DNA of 41,606 nucleotides from an uncultured Chlorobiaceae bacterium (GTDB lineage Bacteria > Bacteroidota > Chlorobiia > Chlorobiales > Chlorobiaceae). Under the pieces are notes generated by a model. It was not told the DNA's origin. It searched no databases and saw nothing but the letters and a program-made list of their open reading frames with translations. The translations under genes were made by a program, and so were the position numbers. This document shows, piece after piece, positions 9,927 to 19,407 of this stretch (position 1 is the stretch's first letter; every line of letters starts with the position of its first letter). Where the stretch lies: NCBI GenBank assembly GCA_903940125.1, contig CAJAJL010000099.1:1-41606 (forward strand), written 5' to 3'.

Positions 9927-11840
9927 TTGCAGACAACTCACCTGGTATCAATTCTTCAGGCACTGAAAAGCCTGGATACGCATTTACCTGCATGTCCATA
10001 CAAAGTTCCCGGAATCTGGACCGGAAAAAATAACGGAATCGAACTGGTCAACCCGCCAGAATACTTCAGAACAATACTTGAAAACATCCTTGCATGCAGT
10101 GTTCCCCAGAATGCCGAACAAAAAAACGTTGACTGGAAAGAGGGTGCGGTAGTATATAATCTGTTTATTCGTCTCTCCACAGCATTTGACCATAATGGCG
10201 ACGGAACGATCTCTTCTGAACCACTTTCATGCGGCTTCAGGGAAACCGGCACCATCCTGAAAGCAATTGCACTCCTGCCGTATATAAAAAATCTCGGCGC
10301 AAATACCGTCTACATTCTCCCTGTCACTGAAATTGGTTCTCAGAACAAAAAAGGCTCACTCGGCTCTCCTTATGCCGTTAAAAACCCAAGAAAGCTTGAT
10401 CCGATGCTTGACGAGCCGGCACTCGGACTTTCTCCGGAATTTCTGCTCCAGGCATTTGTGGAGGCAGCGCATATCCTTGATATTCATGTTGTGCTTGAGT
10501 TTGTCTTTAGAACAGCAGCAATGGACAGCAGCTGGATAAAAGAGCACCCTGACTGGTTCTACTGGATCAGAGAGAATGAAAATACACGCAACTACGGGCC
10601 ACCACATTTCGAACCTGATACTCTGCAATGGATTCATGAGATGGTAGATCGCCACGAGATGCATAATCTTCCTGCCCCATCTTCCGATTACCGTGAGCAA
10701 TTCGTCTCCCAGCCAGTAACGGTGTATGAGAAAGATGGAATGTATCAGGGTACCGCAAAGGACGGCACGCCATGCCGAATTGCAAGCGCTTTTTCTGACT
10801 GGCCTCCTGACGACAAGCAACCGGCATGGAGTGATGTGACCTATCTGAAAATGCATAACAATGATGCCTTCAACTACATTGCCTACAATACCATCAGAAT
10901 GTACGACAGTGCACTTGAGAATGCGGAACACAACAATACGTCACTTTGGAACGAGATTCTGGATATCATCCCAAGTTATCAGAAGCTTTACGATATTGAC
11001 GGTGCCATGATTGACATGGGCCATGCCCTGCCTTCCGAACTGAAAAAAAGTATTGTCCGTAAAGCCCGCGAAAACAAACCGGAGTTTGCGTTCTGGGATG
11101 AGAATTTCAATCCTACACCTGAGATTCGAAATGAAGGTTTCAATGCCGTGTTCGGTTCCCTTCCTTTTGTTATTCATGATATAGTCTTTATCCGTGGATT
11201 ATTGAACTACCTGAACAAAACCGGTGTAGCTCTGCCGTTTTTCGGCACTGGTGAAAATCACAACACGCCGCGAGTCTGCTTCCGTTACCCCCGCGAAGAA
11301 GCCGGAAGAAACTTCTCGATCTTTATCTTCACGCTCAGTGCCATACTGCCGGCCATTCCTTTTCTGCAGTCAGGCATGGAACTCTGCGAATGGCATCCGG
11401 TCAACCTGGGACTTAATTTCAACGATGAAGACCGAGCTCTCTATCCTCCCGAAAAGCTGCCGCTCTTCAGCGCCTATGGCTATGACTGGGAAAACTGCAA
11501 TGGTCTTCTTCCGCTTAACAGCTATATCAGGAAGATTCTTGCTGTCAGAAAGCAATATCTCAAGCTGGTTCTGTGCGGAGAGACGGGATCGATGACCATA
11601 CCCTATGTATCCGAACCTGAACTTTTTGCCGTCATGAGAACATCGGGCGGCAGGTCGCTGCTCTTTATCGGAAACAGCAATCTTTACGATACAAAAAACG
11701 GCGCGCTTGAATTCAGCATGAACAACATTTCGCTTTACGACCTGATCAGCGAAACATCGTGGCCAATCACAGAGCACAAACTCAGAGTGACCTGCAGTCC
11801 GGGCCAATGCATGCTCTTTGAACTACCTCCGGAGGTTTGA
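9927..11840 (+). CDS. GH13-family, GlgE-like alpha-glucan enzyme
   Basis: A 637-residue alpha-amylase-clan protein. Features close to the GlgE maltosyltransferase type are [21 protein letters not shown] (about 123-143) and [12 protein letters not shown] (203-214). The likely nucleophile is Asp363 (DGAMID) and the general acid Glu392 (FWDENFNP). The region that normally supplies the third, transition-state-stabilising Asp reads GENHNTPR (442-449), so the Asp seems replaced by Asn446 or Arg448. The enzyme may be altered or inactive. The start is uncertain: TTG at 9927 is the first candidate and no ATG lies within the first 150 residues. The PfkB kinase and the symporter follow on the same strand, hinting at a role in glucan or sugar use. 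The exact reaction is not determinable by eye. Confidence 0.75.
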   Translation: MQTTHLVSILQALKSLDTHLPACPYKVPGIWTGKNNGIELVNPPEYFRTILENILACSVPQNAEQKNVDWKEGAVVYNLFIRLSTAFDHNGDGTISSEPLSCGFRETGTILKAIALLPYIKNLGANTVYILPVTEIGSQNKKGSLGSPYAVKNPRKLDPMLDEPALGLSPEFLLQAFVEAAHILDIHVVLEFVFRTAAMDSSWIKEHPDWFYWIRENENTRNYGPPHFEPDTLQWIHEMVDRHEMHNLPAPSSDYREQFVSQPVTVYEKDGMYQGTAKDGTPCRIASAFSDWPPDDKQPAWSDVTYLKMHNNDAFNYIAYNTIRMYDSALENAEHNNTSLWNEILDIIPSYQKLYDIDGAMIDMGHALPSELKKSIVRKARENKPEFAFWDENFNPTPEIRNEGFNAVFGSLPFVIHDIVFIRGLLNYLNKTGVALPFFGTGENHNTPRVCFRYPREEAGRNFSIFIFTLSAILPAIPFLQSGMELCEWHPVNLGLNFNDEDRALYPPEKLPLFSAYGYDWENCNGLLPLNSYIRKILAVRKQYLKLVLCGETGSMTIPYVSEPELFAVMRTSGGRSLLFIGNSNLYDTKNGALEFSMNNISLYDLISETSWPITEHKLRVTCSPGQCMLFELPPEV

Positions 11841-11902
11841 CGAGATAAGCGGCGAAAAACGTATCTTTTGTAATTTTTCATTAACCAAATCATTATCCCA
11901 TT

Positions 11903-12814
11903 ATGTCTATTCTCATTGTCGGCTCCCTTGCCTTTGATGATATCGAAACCCCTTTTGGAAGTTCTTTTGACACGCTTGGAGGATCATCCACCTACATAGC
12001 ACTCTCTTCAAGCTATTTTACCGACAAGGTCAAGCTGGTCGGCGTCGTCGGCTCAGATTTCGAGGATAAACATTTCGACCTTCTGCATGCAAGAAACATC
12101 GACACCAAAGGCATCAAAAAAGTTGAGGATGGAAAAACTTTCCGCTGGGCGGGACGCTATCATTACGACATGAACACCCGCGACACACTCGACACCCAAT
12201 TAAACGTTTTTGCGGATTTCGATCCTCAAGTACCTGCTCAGTACCGTGATTCTGAATTTGTCTGCCTCGGCAATATCGATCCTGAACTGCAGCTTAAAGT
12301 TCTTGACCAGATCAACAAACCAAAACTGGTCATTTGTGATACCATGAATTTCTGGATTGAAGGTAAACCGGCAGAGCTCAAAAAAACTCTTGAACGTGTC
12401 GATATTTTCATCATCAACGACAGTGAGGCCCGAATTTTAAGCGGGGATCCCAACCTTGTGAAATCAGCCCGAATCATACGCAACATGGGGCCAAAAACCC
12501 TGATCATCAAAAAAGGCGAACACGGCGCACTTCTGTTTACTGACAATGGCATTTTTGCCGCCCCTGCTTTCCCGCTCGAATCGATTTTTGACCCGACCGG
12601 AGCTGGAGATACCTTTGCCGGCGGCTTTATCGGACACCTCGCCCGTTGTGGAACCATCAATGACCTGGAAATGCGCAGAGCAGTTCTCTATGGGAGCGCC
12701 ATGGCAAGTTTCTGTGTGGAAAAATTCGGCACGGAAAAAATTGCTTCCCTTAATATGCTCGAAATAGAAGACCGCTACCAGAGCTTCCGTGAGCTTTCAC
12801 GAATTGACGAGTAA
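11903..12814 (+). CDS. PfkB/ribokinase-family kinase
   Basis: ATP-dependent kinase of the ribokinase fold, 303 residues. The N-terminal glycine motif LGGSSTYIALSSS and the C-terminal catalytic signature DPTGAGDTFAGGFIGHLA are present. In the latter the Asp of GAGD is the catalytic base. The substrate could be a sugar or a nucleoside; the family does not decide. It sits 62 bases after the GlgE-like gene and 71 before a sodium/solute symporter on the same strand, so a transport and phosphorylation unit is possible. Confidence 0.85.
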   Translation: MSILIVGSLAFDDIETPFGSSFDTLGGSSTYIALSSSYFTDKVKLVGVVGSDFEDKHFDLLHARNIDTKGIKKVEDGKTFRWAGRYHYDMNTRDTLDTQLNVFADFDPQVPAQYRDSEFVCLGNIDPELQLKVLDQINKPKLVICDTMNFWIEGKPAELKKTLERVDIFIINDSEARILSGDPNLVKSARIIRNMGPKTLIIKKGEHGALLFTDNGIFAAPAFPLESIFDPTGAGDTFAGGFIGHLARCGTINDLEMRRAVLYGSAMASFCVEKFGTEKIASLNMLEIEDRYQSFRELSRIDE

Positions 12815-12885
12815 ATAGACCAGAGAGAGAAGAACCACAGGAAATCAAGGAGCACCGGACCGCAATATTTAATGGAACAAAAGAC

Positions 12886-14646
12886 ATGGATCAGCTCAAC
12901 TTTCTTGATTACAGTTTTATCGTCGGATATCTCCTTCTGACCCTTGTTATTGGACTGTGGTTCTCCTCACGCGCTTCGGAAAATGTCGATGAGTTTTTTC
13001 TCTCTGGACGAAAACTTCCCTGGTGGATTGCCGGTACCGGAATGGTTGCAACAACCTTTGCTGCCGACACTCCGCTTGCCGTAGCAGGATTTGTGGCCAA
13101 AAACGGCATCGCCGGCAACTGGGTATGGTGGACGTTTGTTTCGGGTGGCATGCTCACCGTCTTCTTTTTTGCAAGACTCTGGCGGCGGGCAGAAATCCTT
13201 ACCGACCTCGAGTTTATTGAACTGCGATACAGCGGCAGGGCTGCCAGATTTCTCCGGGGTTTCAAGGCGGTTTATTTTGGACTCTTTATCAATGCGGTCA
13301 TTATTGGCTGGGTTAACCTGGCGATGTTCAAGATCATTAAAATCATGGTGCCGGAACTCAACCCGGAATGGACCATTGTTGCACTTGTCCTTCTGACCAC
13401 CTTTTATTCAGGCCTATCCGGTCTCTGGGGCGTTTCCATTACCGATGCCGTTCAGTTTGTGATTGCCATGGCTGGCTGCATCATTCTTGCCGTTCTTGCT
13501 GTTCAGTCACCAGTCGTGGTTTCCGCCGGCGGTCTGACAAAAGCACTTCCAGGGTGGATGTTTGATTTTTTTCCAACATTCGGAGCGGAATCAGGCACTT
13601 CGGTCACTGGGGCAGCCGCACTGCCATTTGCATCTTTTGCCGCCATGGCTTTCGTCCAGTGGTGGTCTTCATGGTACCCCGGGGCTGAGCCTGGTGGAGG
13701 TGGCTATATCGCCCAGCGCATGATGAGTGCCAAAAACGAGAAACATTCACTGCTTGCAACACTCTGGTTCACCGTCGCCCATTACTGCCTCAGACCATGG
13801 CCATGGATTATTGTCGGTCTGGTCAGTCTTGTGATGTTTCCGCATCTTCCAATAAATCAAAAGGAGGACGGATTCGTCTACGTGATGAAAGCTGTTCTGC
13901 CTTCGGGCCTTAAGGGTCTCCTTATCGCAGCTTTTCTTGCCGCCTATATGTCTACGCTCTCAACCCACCTGAACTGGGGCACGAGCTATCTGATCAACGA
14001 TTTTTACAAACGATTCCTCAAAACGGATGGCGACGCCAAACACTATGTCACCATTTCCAAAATCACGACCTTCCTGACCGCAGCTTTTGCCCTCTACATC
14101 ACCTTTTTTGTGCTTGAAACCATCACCGGCGCATGGGAATTCATTATCCAGTGCGGGGCAGGCACAGGTTTTGTCCTGATTCTCCGATGGTTCTGGTGGC
14201 GATTGAATGCGTGGTCGGAAATCACATCGATGGTTGCGCCATTTGCTGTCTTTACCTGGCTGAAATTGTTCACCACCGTTACTTTCCCCTTTTCGATATT
14301 CATTATTGTCGGTTTTACCATTGCCGTAACCCTTACAGTCACCTATCTGACGCCTCCAACTGAAACAGCGCAACTTGAAACATTCTACAGAACCACAAGG
14401 GTAGGTGGAGTGCTTTGGAAAAAAGTTGCAAAAAACCTGCCCGATGTGGAATCCGATACAGGGTTCACGATGCTTTTTGTCGACTGGGCACTCGGCATCA
14501 TTATGATTTATGCAATCCTGTTCGGTACCGGAAGAGTTATTTTTGGTGATTTTTTTCAGGGATTCCTTTTTCTCGGAACCGGTTGTATTGCAGGGGCTCT
14601 CATTTTTGCAGACCTTAACCGAAGGGGCTGGAACAACCTGAACTGA
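12886..14646 (+). CDS. Sodium/solute symporter (SSS family)
   Basis: A 586-residue polytopic inner-membrane protein with about 13-14 hydrophobic segments, matching the LeuT-fold SSS transporters. The N terminus has the family pattern DYSFIVGYLLLTLVIGLWF, then FFLSGRKLPWW and a helix with TTFAADTPLAVAGF, the region where SSS proteins bind sodium. The long C-terminal extension of SglT/PutP-like members is present. The transported solute is unknown. Neighbouring GH13 and PfkB genes make a sugar plausible but not proven. The ATG at 12886 is not preceded by a strong Shine-Dalgarno sequence. Confidence 0.88.
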   Translation: MDQLNFLDYSFIVGYLLLTLVIGLWFSSRASENVDEFFLSGRKLPWWIAGTGMVATTFAADTPLAVAGFVAKNGIAGNWVWWTFVSGGMLTVFFFARLWRRAEILTDLEFIELRYSGRAARFLRGFKAVYFGLFINAVIIGWVNLAMFKIIKIMVPELNPEWTIVALVLLTTFYSGLSGLWGVSITDAVQFVIAMAGCIILAVLAVQSPVVVSAGGLTKALPGWMFDFFPTFGAESGTSVTGAAALPFASFAAMAFVQWWSSWYPGAEPGGGGYIAQRMMSAKNEKHSLLATLWFTVAHYCLRPWPWIIVGLVSLVMFPHLPINQKEDGFVYVMKAVLPSGLKGLLIAAFLAAYMSTLSTHLNWGTSYLINDFYKRFLKTDGDAKHYVTISKITTFLTAAFALYITFFVLETITGAWEFIIQCGAGTGFVLILRWFWWRLNAWSEITSMVAPFAVFTWLKLFTTVTFPFSIFIIVGFTIAVTLTVTYLTPPTETAQLETFYRTTRVGGVLWKKVAKNLPDVESDTGFTMLFVDWALGIIMIYAILFGTGRVIFGDFFQGFLFLGTGCIAGALIFADLNRRGWNNLN

Positions 14647-14656
14647 TAAAACAAAC

Positions 14657-15238
14657 ATGGCTAAACCAACGCTTATCCTTGCCTCGCAATCCCCGAGACG
14701 AAAGGATATACTCTCTTTAATGCAGATACCATTTGAAACCGTAGCCGTTGAGACTGAGGAAATTTTTGACCCTTCATACTCTATCGAACAGAACGTCACC
14801 GCCATTGCTTTAACGAAAGCAGAAGCTACGGCTGCACAGATATCGGGTCACAAGAGAAAAACTGTAATTCTCAGTGCAGATACTGTGGTGGCAAAAGGCA
14901 ACCAGATTCTTGGAAAACCTGCCGGTTTCGATGAGGCATTCATTATGCTCAAAAGCCTGCAAAACCGATCGCACCGAGTCTACACCGGTTTTGTGCTGCT
15001 TTTCGGCGAAAAATCATACACGGAATGTGTTGCCACTACTGTTGAGTTTGAGCCGATGTCCGACAATGAAATCCAGCGCTACCTTCTGTCAGTGAAACCA
15101 TACGACAAGGCAGGAGCATACGGCATTCAGGATCCACTGATGTCCTGTTATATCAAACGTATTGAGGGGTGTTACTATAATGTTGTCGGTCTCCCGCTCT
15201 CAAGGGTCTGCAAGGCCTTGAAACCTTTGTTATGCTGA
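14657..15238 (+). CDS. Maf-like nucleotide pyrophosphatase
   Basis: A 193-residue Maf/HAM1-fold protein that hydrolyses non-canonical or canonical NTPs (dTTP/UTP type). The N-terminal signature [14 protein letters not shown] is diagnostic. The central [18 protein letters not shown] supplies the metal/base motif, and [10 protein letters not shown] is the conserved C-terminal loop. It begins 10 bases after the symporter gene and overlaps the start of miaA by 7 bases, so the three are probably one transcription unit. Confidence 0.92.
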   Translation: MAKPTLILASQSPRRKDILSLMQIPFETVAVETEEIFDPSYSIEQNVTAIALTKAEATAAQISGHKRKTVILSADTVVAKGNQILGKPAGFDEAFIMLKSLQNRSHRVYTGFVLLFGEKSYTECVATTVEFEPMSDNEIQRYLLSVKPYDKAGAYGIQDPLMSCYIKRIEGCYYNVVGLPLSRVCKALKPLLC

Positions 15239-16209
15239 TAACCGGCCAAGGTGAGGAAAAACTGCATCAAGCAACTGATGATCAAGCTGTCCATGTTATA
15301 CTCGGTCCTACAGCTTCCGGCAAATCAGCTCTTGCTCTGGCACTGGCAAAAAAAACAGGCGCAGAAATCATTTCCGCAGATTCCCGGCAGATATACCGCG
15401 AACTCGATATAGGTTCAGCCAAACCCTCAGCAGAATCACTTCGCGATATAAAACATCATTTTATCAATGAAAAAGATATCGGTGAACCGTTTACTGCAGG
15501 CGACTTTGCCATTGAAGCGATAGAACGGATTCACAACATCCACCGGAAGGGCTTACGCGCAATAGTTACCGGCGGTTCAACACTCTATCTGCAAGGATTA
15601 CTTGAAGGTTTTGCAGATTTACCTCCAGGAAATCAGGAAATCAGGAAAAAGCTTCTTCATGAACTTGAATGCACAGGTAAAGATGAGCTTTATAAAAAAC
15701 TTCTCCTGATAGATCCTGAACAAGCAGCAACCCTTGATCCCACAAAAACCCAGCGACTCATTCGAAGCCTCGAGATTATTGAGATAACTGGGATAAGCGT
15801 TACGGAACTGCAGGCACGAGGAAAAAAAGCACAGACCGGAATCCGCTTTCTTGTCTGGGGACTTTCAATGCCACGCGAGAAGCTCTACAACCGTATCAAC
15901 CAACGTACCGAGGAGATGCTTGAGGCAGGCCTTCTGGCTGAAGCGGCAATGCTTCATCATAACTATCGGGCAATGCTTGCACATCATAACATATCAGCAC
16001 TGCAATCGGTGGGATACCAGGAACTGTTTCAATACTTCGACGGGAAAATCGACCTGGCAAAAGCCATTGATCTTATAAAGCAGCATACACGCAATTATGC
16101 AAAACGTCAGTTGACTTTTTTTAAAAACAGACTTGATGTCACCTGGGCGGATGCTCCTGAAAACGAGAGTGAACTGGCAGCACTTGTCGAGCGGTTGGCC
16201 AACCTTTAA
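15232..16209 (+). CDS. miaA: tRNA dimethylallyltransferase
   Basis: Adds the isopentenyl group to adenosine 37 of UNN-reading tRNAs. The P-loop GPTASGKS is followed by [18 protein letters not shown] and [15 protein letters not shown], all hallmark MiaA motifs. The C-terminal [17 protein letters not shown] is also conserved. It has 325 residues, close to family length. The start ATG at 15232 lies inside the 3' end of maf, implying translational coupling. The next 280 bases hold no gene I can support. Confidence 0.95.
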   Translation: MLITGQGEEKLHQATDDQAVHVILGPTASGKSALALALAKKTGAEIISADSRQIYRELDIGSAKPSAESLRDIKHHFINEKDIGEPFTAGDFAIEAIERIHNIHRKGLRAIVTGGSTLYLQGLLEGFADLPPGNQEIRKKLLHELECTGKDELYKKLLLIDPEQAATLDPTKTQRLIRSLEIIEITGISVTELQARGKKAQTGIRFLVWGLSMPREKLYNRINQRTEEMLEAGLLAEAAMLHHNYRAMLAHHNISALQSVGYQELFQYFDGKIDLAKAIDLIKQHTRNYAKRQLTFFKNRLDVTWADAPENESELAALVERLANL

Positions 16210-16492
16210 TAAATAAGGCTTTTTACTGTATCAGGATGCTCGACGCTTCCTCTTTGCATCTGATTACCCAGTCAAGAGTGCCAGTTGGCATTGCGTTCTC
16301 CATTTTGTTAATGATCTCTGCTCATCATCTTCAGAAAAATGCCGCACCATCATCTCACTGTTATCCATCAACATTCCGGATAACGAACGGCGGAGATAAC
16401 ACACACCTAAAAAAATGAGGCGCAGGATATTGCTTGCACAACTCACCTGCACCCCAAATTATGTCCCCCCTAAAATTCAGCCCCTTAATGCT

Positions 16493-16714
16493 TCATTTTG
16501 AGAACCATGAGTCGTCGGCAGTCTTCTCCCATTTGTCAACCATTTTTTCAGCATCTTCTTTAGCAATGCCATACCGCTCCTGGATCTTACCGAGAAAGTG
16601 TACTCGTTTCCCTGCGACAACATCAAAATCATCATCAGTGAGCTTACCCCACTGCTCCTGCACTCTACCCTTGAGTTGTTTCCAGTTACCTTCAATCTGA
16701 TCCCAGTTAATCAT
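16493..16714 (-). CDS. CsbD-like stress protein
   Basis: A 73-residue hydrophilic protein with the CsbD pattern MINWDQIEGNWKQLKGRVQE followed by GKLTDDDFDVVAGKR. This family is general-stress induced in many bacteria; its biochemical role is unknown. The ATG at 16714 has a strong AAGGAGAT ribosome binding site. It is the last gene of a minus-strand group that includes a 75-residue protein and bacterioferritin. Confidence 0.9.
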   Translation of the reverse strand: MINWDQIEGNWKQLKGRVQEQWGKLTDDDFDVVAGKRVHFLGKIQERYGIAKEDAEKMVDKWEKTADDSWFSK

Positions 16715-16856
16715 TCGTATCTCCTTTTTGGTTCATAAAATTCATCTTCTCTTCTTCAAAATATTACAGCATCACATTACTTTTTCAGCATTATAAGCAT
16801 ACCGTTTTCGATTGAGCACTTTATCCAAGACGTTTAAAGCACTTTTCAAAAACAGC

Positions 16857-17084
16857 TTACTTTTTAGAAGGAAACACTGATAAAACCCCCTGCAACACCT
16901 GATTAACTGACGATAAGACGTTACCCGCAAGGTTTATCGAAGTTGTGCCAACAAAAACAATGAAATTTGTGGCTGTGATGATTCCAAGTTTTACCAGCTC
17001 AACTTGATAGTGGGCAAGTTTACCAATGGTTTCCGGCAACGTGTGAAGGTCACCTTGATACTCATTAATTGATACGTTTGTCAT
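16857..17084 (-). CDS. Small hypothetical protein
   Basis: A 75-residue protein I do not recognise. The first third is polar (MTNVSINEYQGDLHTLPETI). The rest is amphipathic to hydrophobic with Val/Leu/Ile heptad-like spacing (VELVKLGIITATNFIVFVGT and INLAGNVLSSVNQVL). This would suit a membrane-associated or phasin-like helix pair. It lies between csbD and the SDR stub on the same strand, so a stress-linked role is possible. Confidence 0.6.
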   Translation of the reverse strand: MTNVSINEYQGDLHTLPETIGKLAHYQVELVKLGIITATNFIVFVGTTSINLAGNVLSSVNQVLQGVLSVFPSKK

Positions 17085-17120
17085 GGTTGTTATTGTTTAG
17101 ATTTATTAAAGGTCAACATT

Positions 17121-17210
17121 TCAATATCCCCGTTCCTTGAACTCTTTCACCGCATATCTGCCGAGATATCCAGATGCACCGGCAACCAGCACTTTTTTCA
17201 TATCGGTCAT
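17121..17210 (-). pseudogene. N-terminal stub of an NAD(P)-binding SDR/NmrA-type protein
   Basis: A 29-codon frame starting ATG at 17210 encodes a first beta-strand and dinucleotide loop (KKVLVAGASGYLGRYAVKEF) and stops with TGA right after KERGY. The GASGYLG loop is the NAD(P) motif of NmrA/SDR proteins, which are normally 250 residues or more. Nothing downstream continues it in any frame I tried. It begins only 3 bases after the bfr stop codon, so it is likely the debris of a former operon gene. Confidence 0.7.
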
Positions 17211-17213
17211 TGG

Positions 17214-17681
17214 TTATCCGAGTTGATCAGCAAGATAGTTCTGGATACCCATTTGGCTGATCTGGTTAATCTGTGCTTCAAGCCAATCAAGGTGCCCCTC
17301 TTCATCTTTGAGAATTGATTCCAACAGCTCTCTGGTACCGCTATCACCGATCTCTGTAGCAAGCTTTATACCATTATTGTACATGGCGATAGCTTCGGTT
17401 TCTGAATTCAGGTCGTTTTTGTGCTGTACAGCAACATCTGAACCAATTGAAATTTTTTTAAGGTGGCTAACGACAGGAATTCCTTCGAGGAAGAGAATTC
17501 TCGCAATAAGCTTTTCAGCATGCTTCATTTCGTCGATTGCACGCTTTTCATCAGCTTTGTGCAGTTTTTCGTATCCCCAATTGCTGCACATTTCAGAATG
17601 CACAATGTACTGGTTAATAGCCGTCAACTCGTCGGCAAGCAAGCTGTTAAGGGTTTCGATGATTTTCGGATTACCGTTCAT
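17214..17681 (-). CDS. bfr: Bacterioferritin (heme-binding type)
   Basis: A 155-residue subunit of a 24-mer iron store. All ferroxidase ligands fall at the E. coli Bfr numbers: Glu18, Glu51, His54, Glu94, Glu127 and His130. Met52, the heme axial ligand between subunits, is present, so this should be the heme type. The start ATG at 17681 follows AAGGAGAGC. Its upstream region is a very AT-rich 250-base gap shared with the divergent lmo0937-type gene. I see no clear Fur box. Confidence 0.93.
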   Translation of the reverse strand: MNGNPKIIETLNSLLADELTAINQYIVHSEMCSNWGYEKLHKADEKRAIDEMKHAEKLIARILFLEGIPVVSHLKKISIGSDVAVQHKNDLNSETEAIAMYNNGIKLATEIGDSGTRELLESILKDEEGHLDWLEAQINQISQMGIQNYLADQLG

Positions 17682-17953
17682 AATGCTCTCCTTGAAGTTT
17701 TATTGATGCATTGGCTTTGTCTAAAGGCTGCATTCTTTGTTCGTTATCGGGTTTGAAGCAGCCGAAACCCTGTAACTCATACACTTATATTATATATATT
17801 ATTTCAATATGCAACTTAAAAAAGCGTTTATTTCGAAAATAATAGTGTTTTTATAAATTAATTATATATAATATAAGTATACAAGTGAAGGAGTTGATCG
17901 GTATTGGTCTTTGTAATTTTGATCCATGTATTCATAATTAAAAGGAGAGAGAA

Positions 17954-18100
17954 ATGCTTGAAACTATCGCAGTGATCCTGATTGTCCTCTGGCTTTTAGG
18001 TCTTGTTACCTCGTACACGATGGGCGGGCTTATTCATGGACTTCTGGTTATCGCAATCGTGGTTATCGTGATTCGTGTTCTTCAGGGCCGAAGCATTTAG
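17954..18100 (+). CDS. lmo0937-type mini membrane protein
   Basis: A 48-residue protein with two hydrophobic segments (ETIAVILIVLWLLGLV and LLVIAIVVIVIRVLQG) joined by a glycine-rich turn SYTMGGLIHG. The layout and ending RVLQGRSI match the lmo0937 family of tiny membrane proteins, whose function is unknown. A textbook ribosome binding site AAGGAGAG precedes the ATG. It is divergent from bfr and followed by about 300 bases without a convincing gene before the sigma-like gene. Confidence 0.85.
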   Translation: MLETIAVILIVLWLLGLVTSYTMGGLIHGLLVIAIVVIVIRVLQGRSI

Positions 18101-18397
18101 CAATACTGAAAGTGCAGAAGGTATCAGAAGAGAGTACCGCAACAACGAAGGCAGAAGAAGACTTGATCAGCAGCGCAGTGATGTAAACCGCAGCGGGTAC
18201 CGCTACGCAGGCTTATAGTACTTGAATATAACGCTTTAAATACAACTATTTCAGATATTACTGACAAGCTTAAAAATTGATACATATTGCAATCGCCTTC
18301 CAACGGGTTCACAGCATGTAACAGCTGCGGATCCGTTTGCATGCCGAGCTTGATGAACAGGTCAATCATTCATGAAATCATAAAACGGAGAGGTTGT

Positions 18398-18823
18398 ATG
18401 ATCAAGGCTAAAAGAACACCGCTGGATTTAATGGATGATATTTACAGTCTTGCCTATTGGCTGACCGGTTCTGAGACAAAAGCGACTGAACTGGTAAACA
18501 ACACCTATCTGAATGTTGATAATAAAAGTTCTGAAACCGAAGTATTTACAATATTCAGAAGCTGTTATTTGGAGAGTATTGATCAGGATGATGCATCCAG
18601 CCTGCCTGAAACACCCTGCTTTTCAAAGGAAACTCCAGGGATTGCACTCTTTAAGCAGGACGCAGATATAAGGTTATCAGTCTTGCTGTCAGCGATTTCA
18701 GGACTCAAACACCGAACCATATCCAGAATACTCGGCAAACCACTGACGACCATAAGAATATGGTTATCCGAGGGGCGTAAATCGCTGGTTCAGGACACCC
18801 GGTTTGGGCTTTGGTGTTGCTGA
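18398..18823 (+). CDS. Degenerate ECF sigma-factor-like protein
   Basis: A 141-residue product from ATG 18398, chosen because GGAGAGG lies at the right distance. A longer frame from 18287 has no such site. The N terminus (LDLMDDIYSLAYWLTGSETKATELVNNTYL) resembles sigma region 2.1-2.2. The C-terminal stretch (SGLKHRTISRILGKPLTTIRIWLSEGRKSL) resembles the region 4 helix-turn-helix with its closing RxSL. Region 2.4 and the linker are shortened, so promoter recognition would be unusual. The last codons overlap the antisense tail of the HigA-like gene. It might be a working sigma-like regulator of the nearby stress genes or a decaying one. Confidence 0.5.
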   Translation: MIKAKRTPLDLMDDIYSLAYWLTGSETKATELVNNTYLNVDNKSSETEVFTIFRSCYLESIDQDDASSLPETPCFSKETPGIALFKQDADIRLSVLLSAISGLKHRTISRILGKPLTTIRIWLSEGRKSLVQDTRFGLWCC

Positions 18824-19103
18824 AACGGAAAAGCAATTTTTGGTGAGGGGTATTGAACTGCATCCCTTCTTCAATATCATAGTCATCCTGCAGACCTAAC
18901 CAGAACTTTGCGGAGTTTCCGAAATATTGTGAAAGGCGCAATGCTGTGTCTGCCGTAATACGTCTCCTCCCTTTCAATATTTCGGATATCCGGGTCTGAG
19001 GGATCCCGATATCTTTGGAAAGTCTGTAAGCCGATATTTCTAATGGAATTAAAAACTCTTCCATCAAAACCTCGCCTGGATGAATATTTCTTAGTTCGTT
19101 CAT
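18705..19103 (-). CDS. HigA-family antitoxin with a foreign C-terminal tail
   Basis: A 132-residue frame. Residues 1-79 are a clean HigA/VapI-type XRE protein: IHPGEVLMEEFL, helix-turn-helix RLSKDIGIPQTRISEILKGR (27-46), and SAKFWLGLQDDYDIEE. HigA normally ends about 20 residues later. Here residues 80-132 instead read antisense into the sigma-like gene, producing a Trp/Ile-rich tail with no antitoxin character. No HigB toxin is visible upstream. The head is convincing; the real protein is either chimeric or non-functional. Confidence 0.75.
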   Translation of the reverse strand: MNELRNIHPGEVLMEEFLIPLEISAYRLSKDIGIPQTRISEILKGRRRITADTALRLSQYFGNSAKFWLGLQDDYDIEEGMQFNTPHQKLLFRFSNTKAQTGCPEPAIYAPRITIFLWSSVVCRVFWIWFGV

Positions 19104-19407
19104 TTCAGTAGGTGCCTGGCATTCTTTTGTTGAGGCAAAATACCTTGCTGTCAGTATTGTGATTTAGTCGGGGATTGATACTGAGGGTTTATTCTATAAC
19201 ATCGACTTTTACGCTTTTTTCACACAAAAACTCAGAATCGATATCCAGCCGGTTTGACCACTCTATCGTGTCGAACTTGACCGATACGGTATGAAATAGT
19301 GAGGGATTTCTCAGTTCTGCAAATTTACCGGTATTGAGGTAGGGGGTTACATCAAAAATTCTTTATGTCGAACCTACCCCCTTCTACAACCTCAAGTTGA
19401 TCAAACA
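19104..19407. other. Gene-free gap
   Basis: About 300 bases between the HigA-like gene and the DUF3037 gene. The only structure I see is an AGGGGGT/ACCCCCT 7-base stem with a long loop near 19341-19375. It lies just past the DUF3037 stop and may be a weak terminator. No HigB reading frame was found. Confidence 0.4.

Noticed and set aside
13960-14805. Long minus-strand reading frame (281 codons) opposite the symporter and maf genes
   Set aside because: It spans two well-supported plus-strand genes and has low-complexity Cys/Lys-rich composition with no recognisable domain; an antisense shadow.
16264-16452. 62-codon minus-strand frame after miaA
   Set aside because: No ribosome binding site or recognisable motif; composition mixed. 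Could be debris but not supportable as a gene.
18112-18186. 24-codon frame from GTG downstream of the lmo0937-type gene
   Set aside because: Weak start, no family resemblance; likely chance.
19341-19375. Hairpin with AGGGGGT/ACCCCCT arms as a terminator
   Set aside because: Stem only 7 bases with a loop of about 20 or more and no T run; listed only as a weak possibility in the gap entry.
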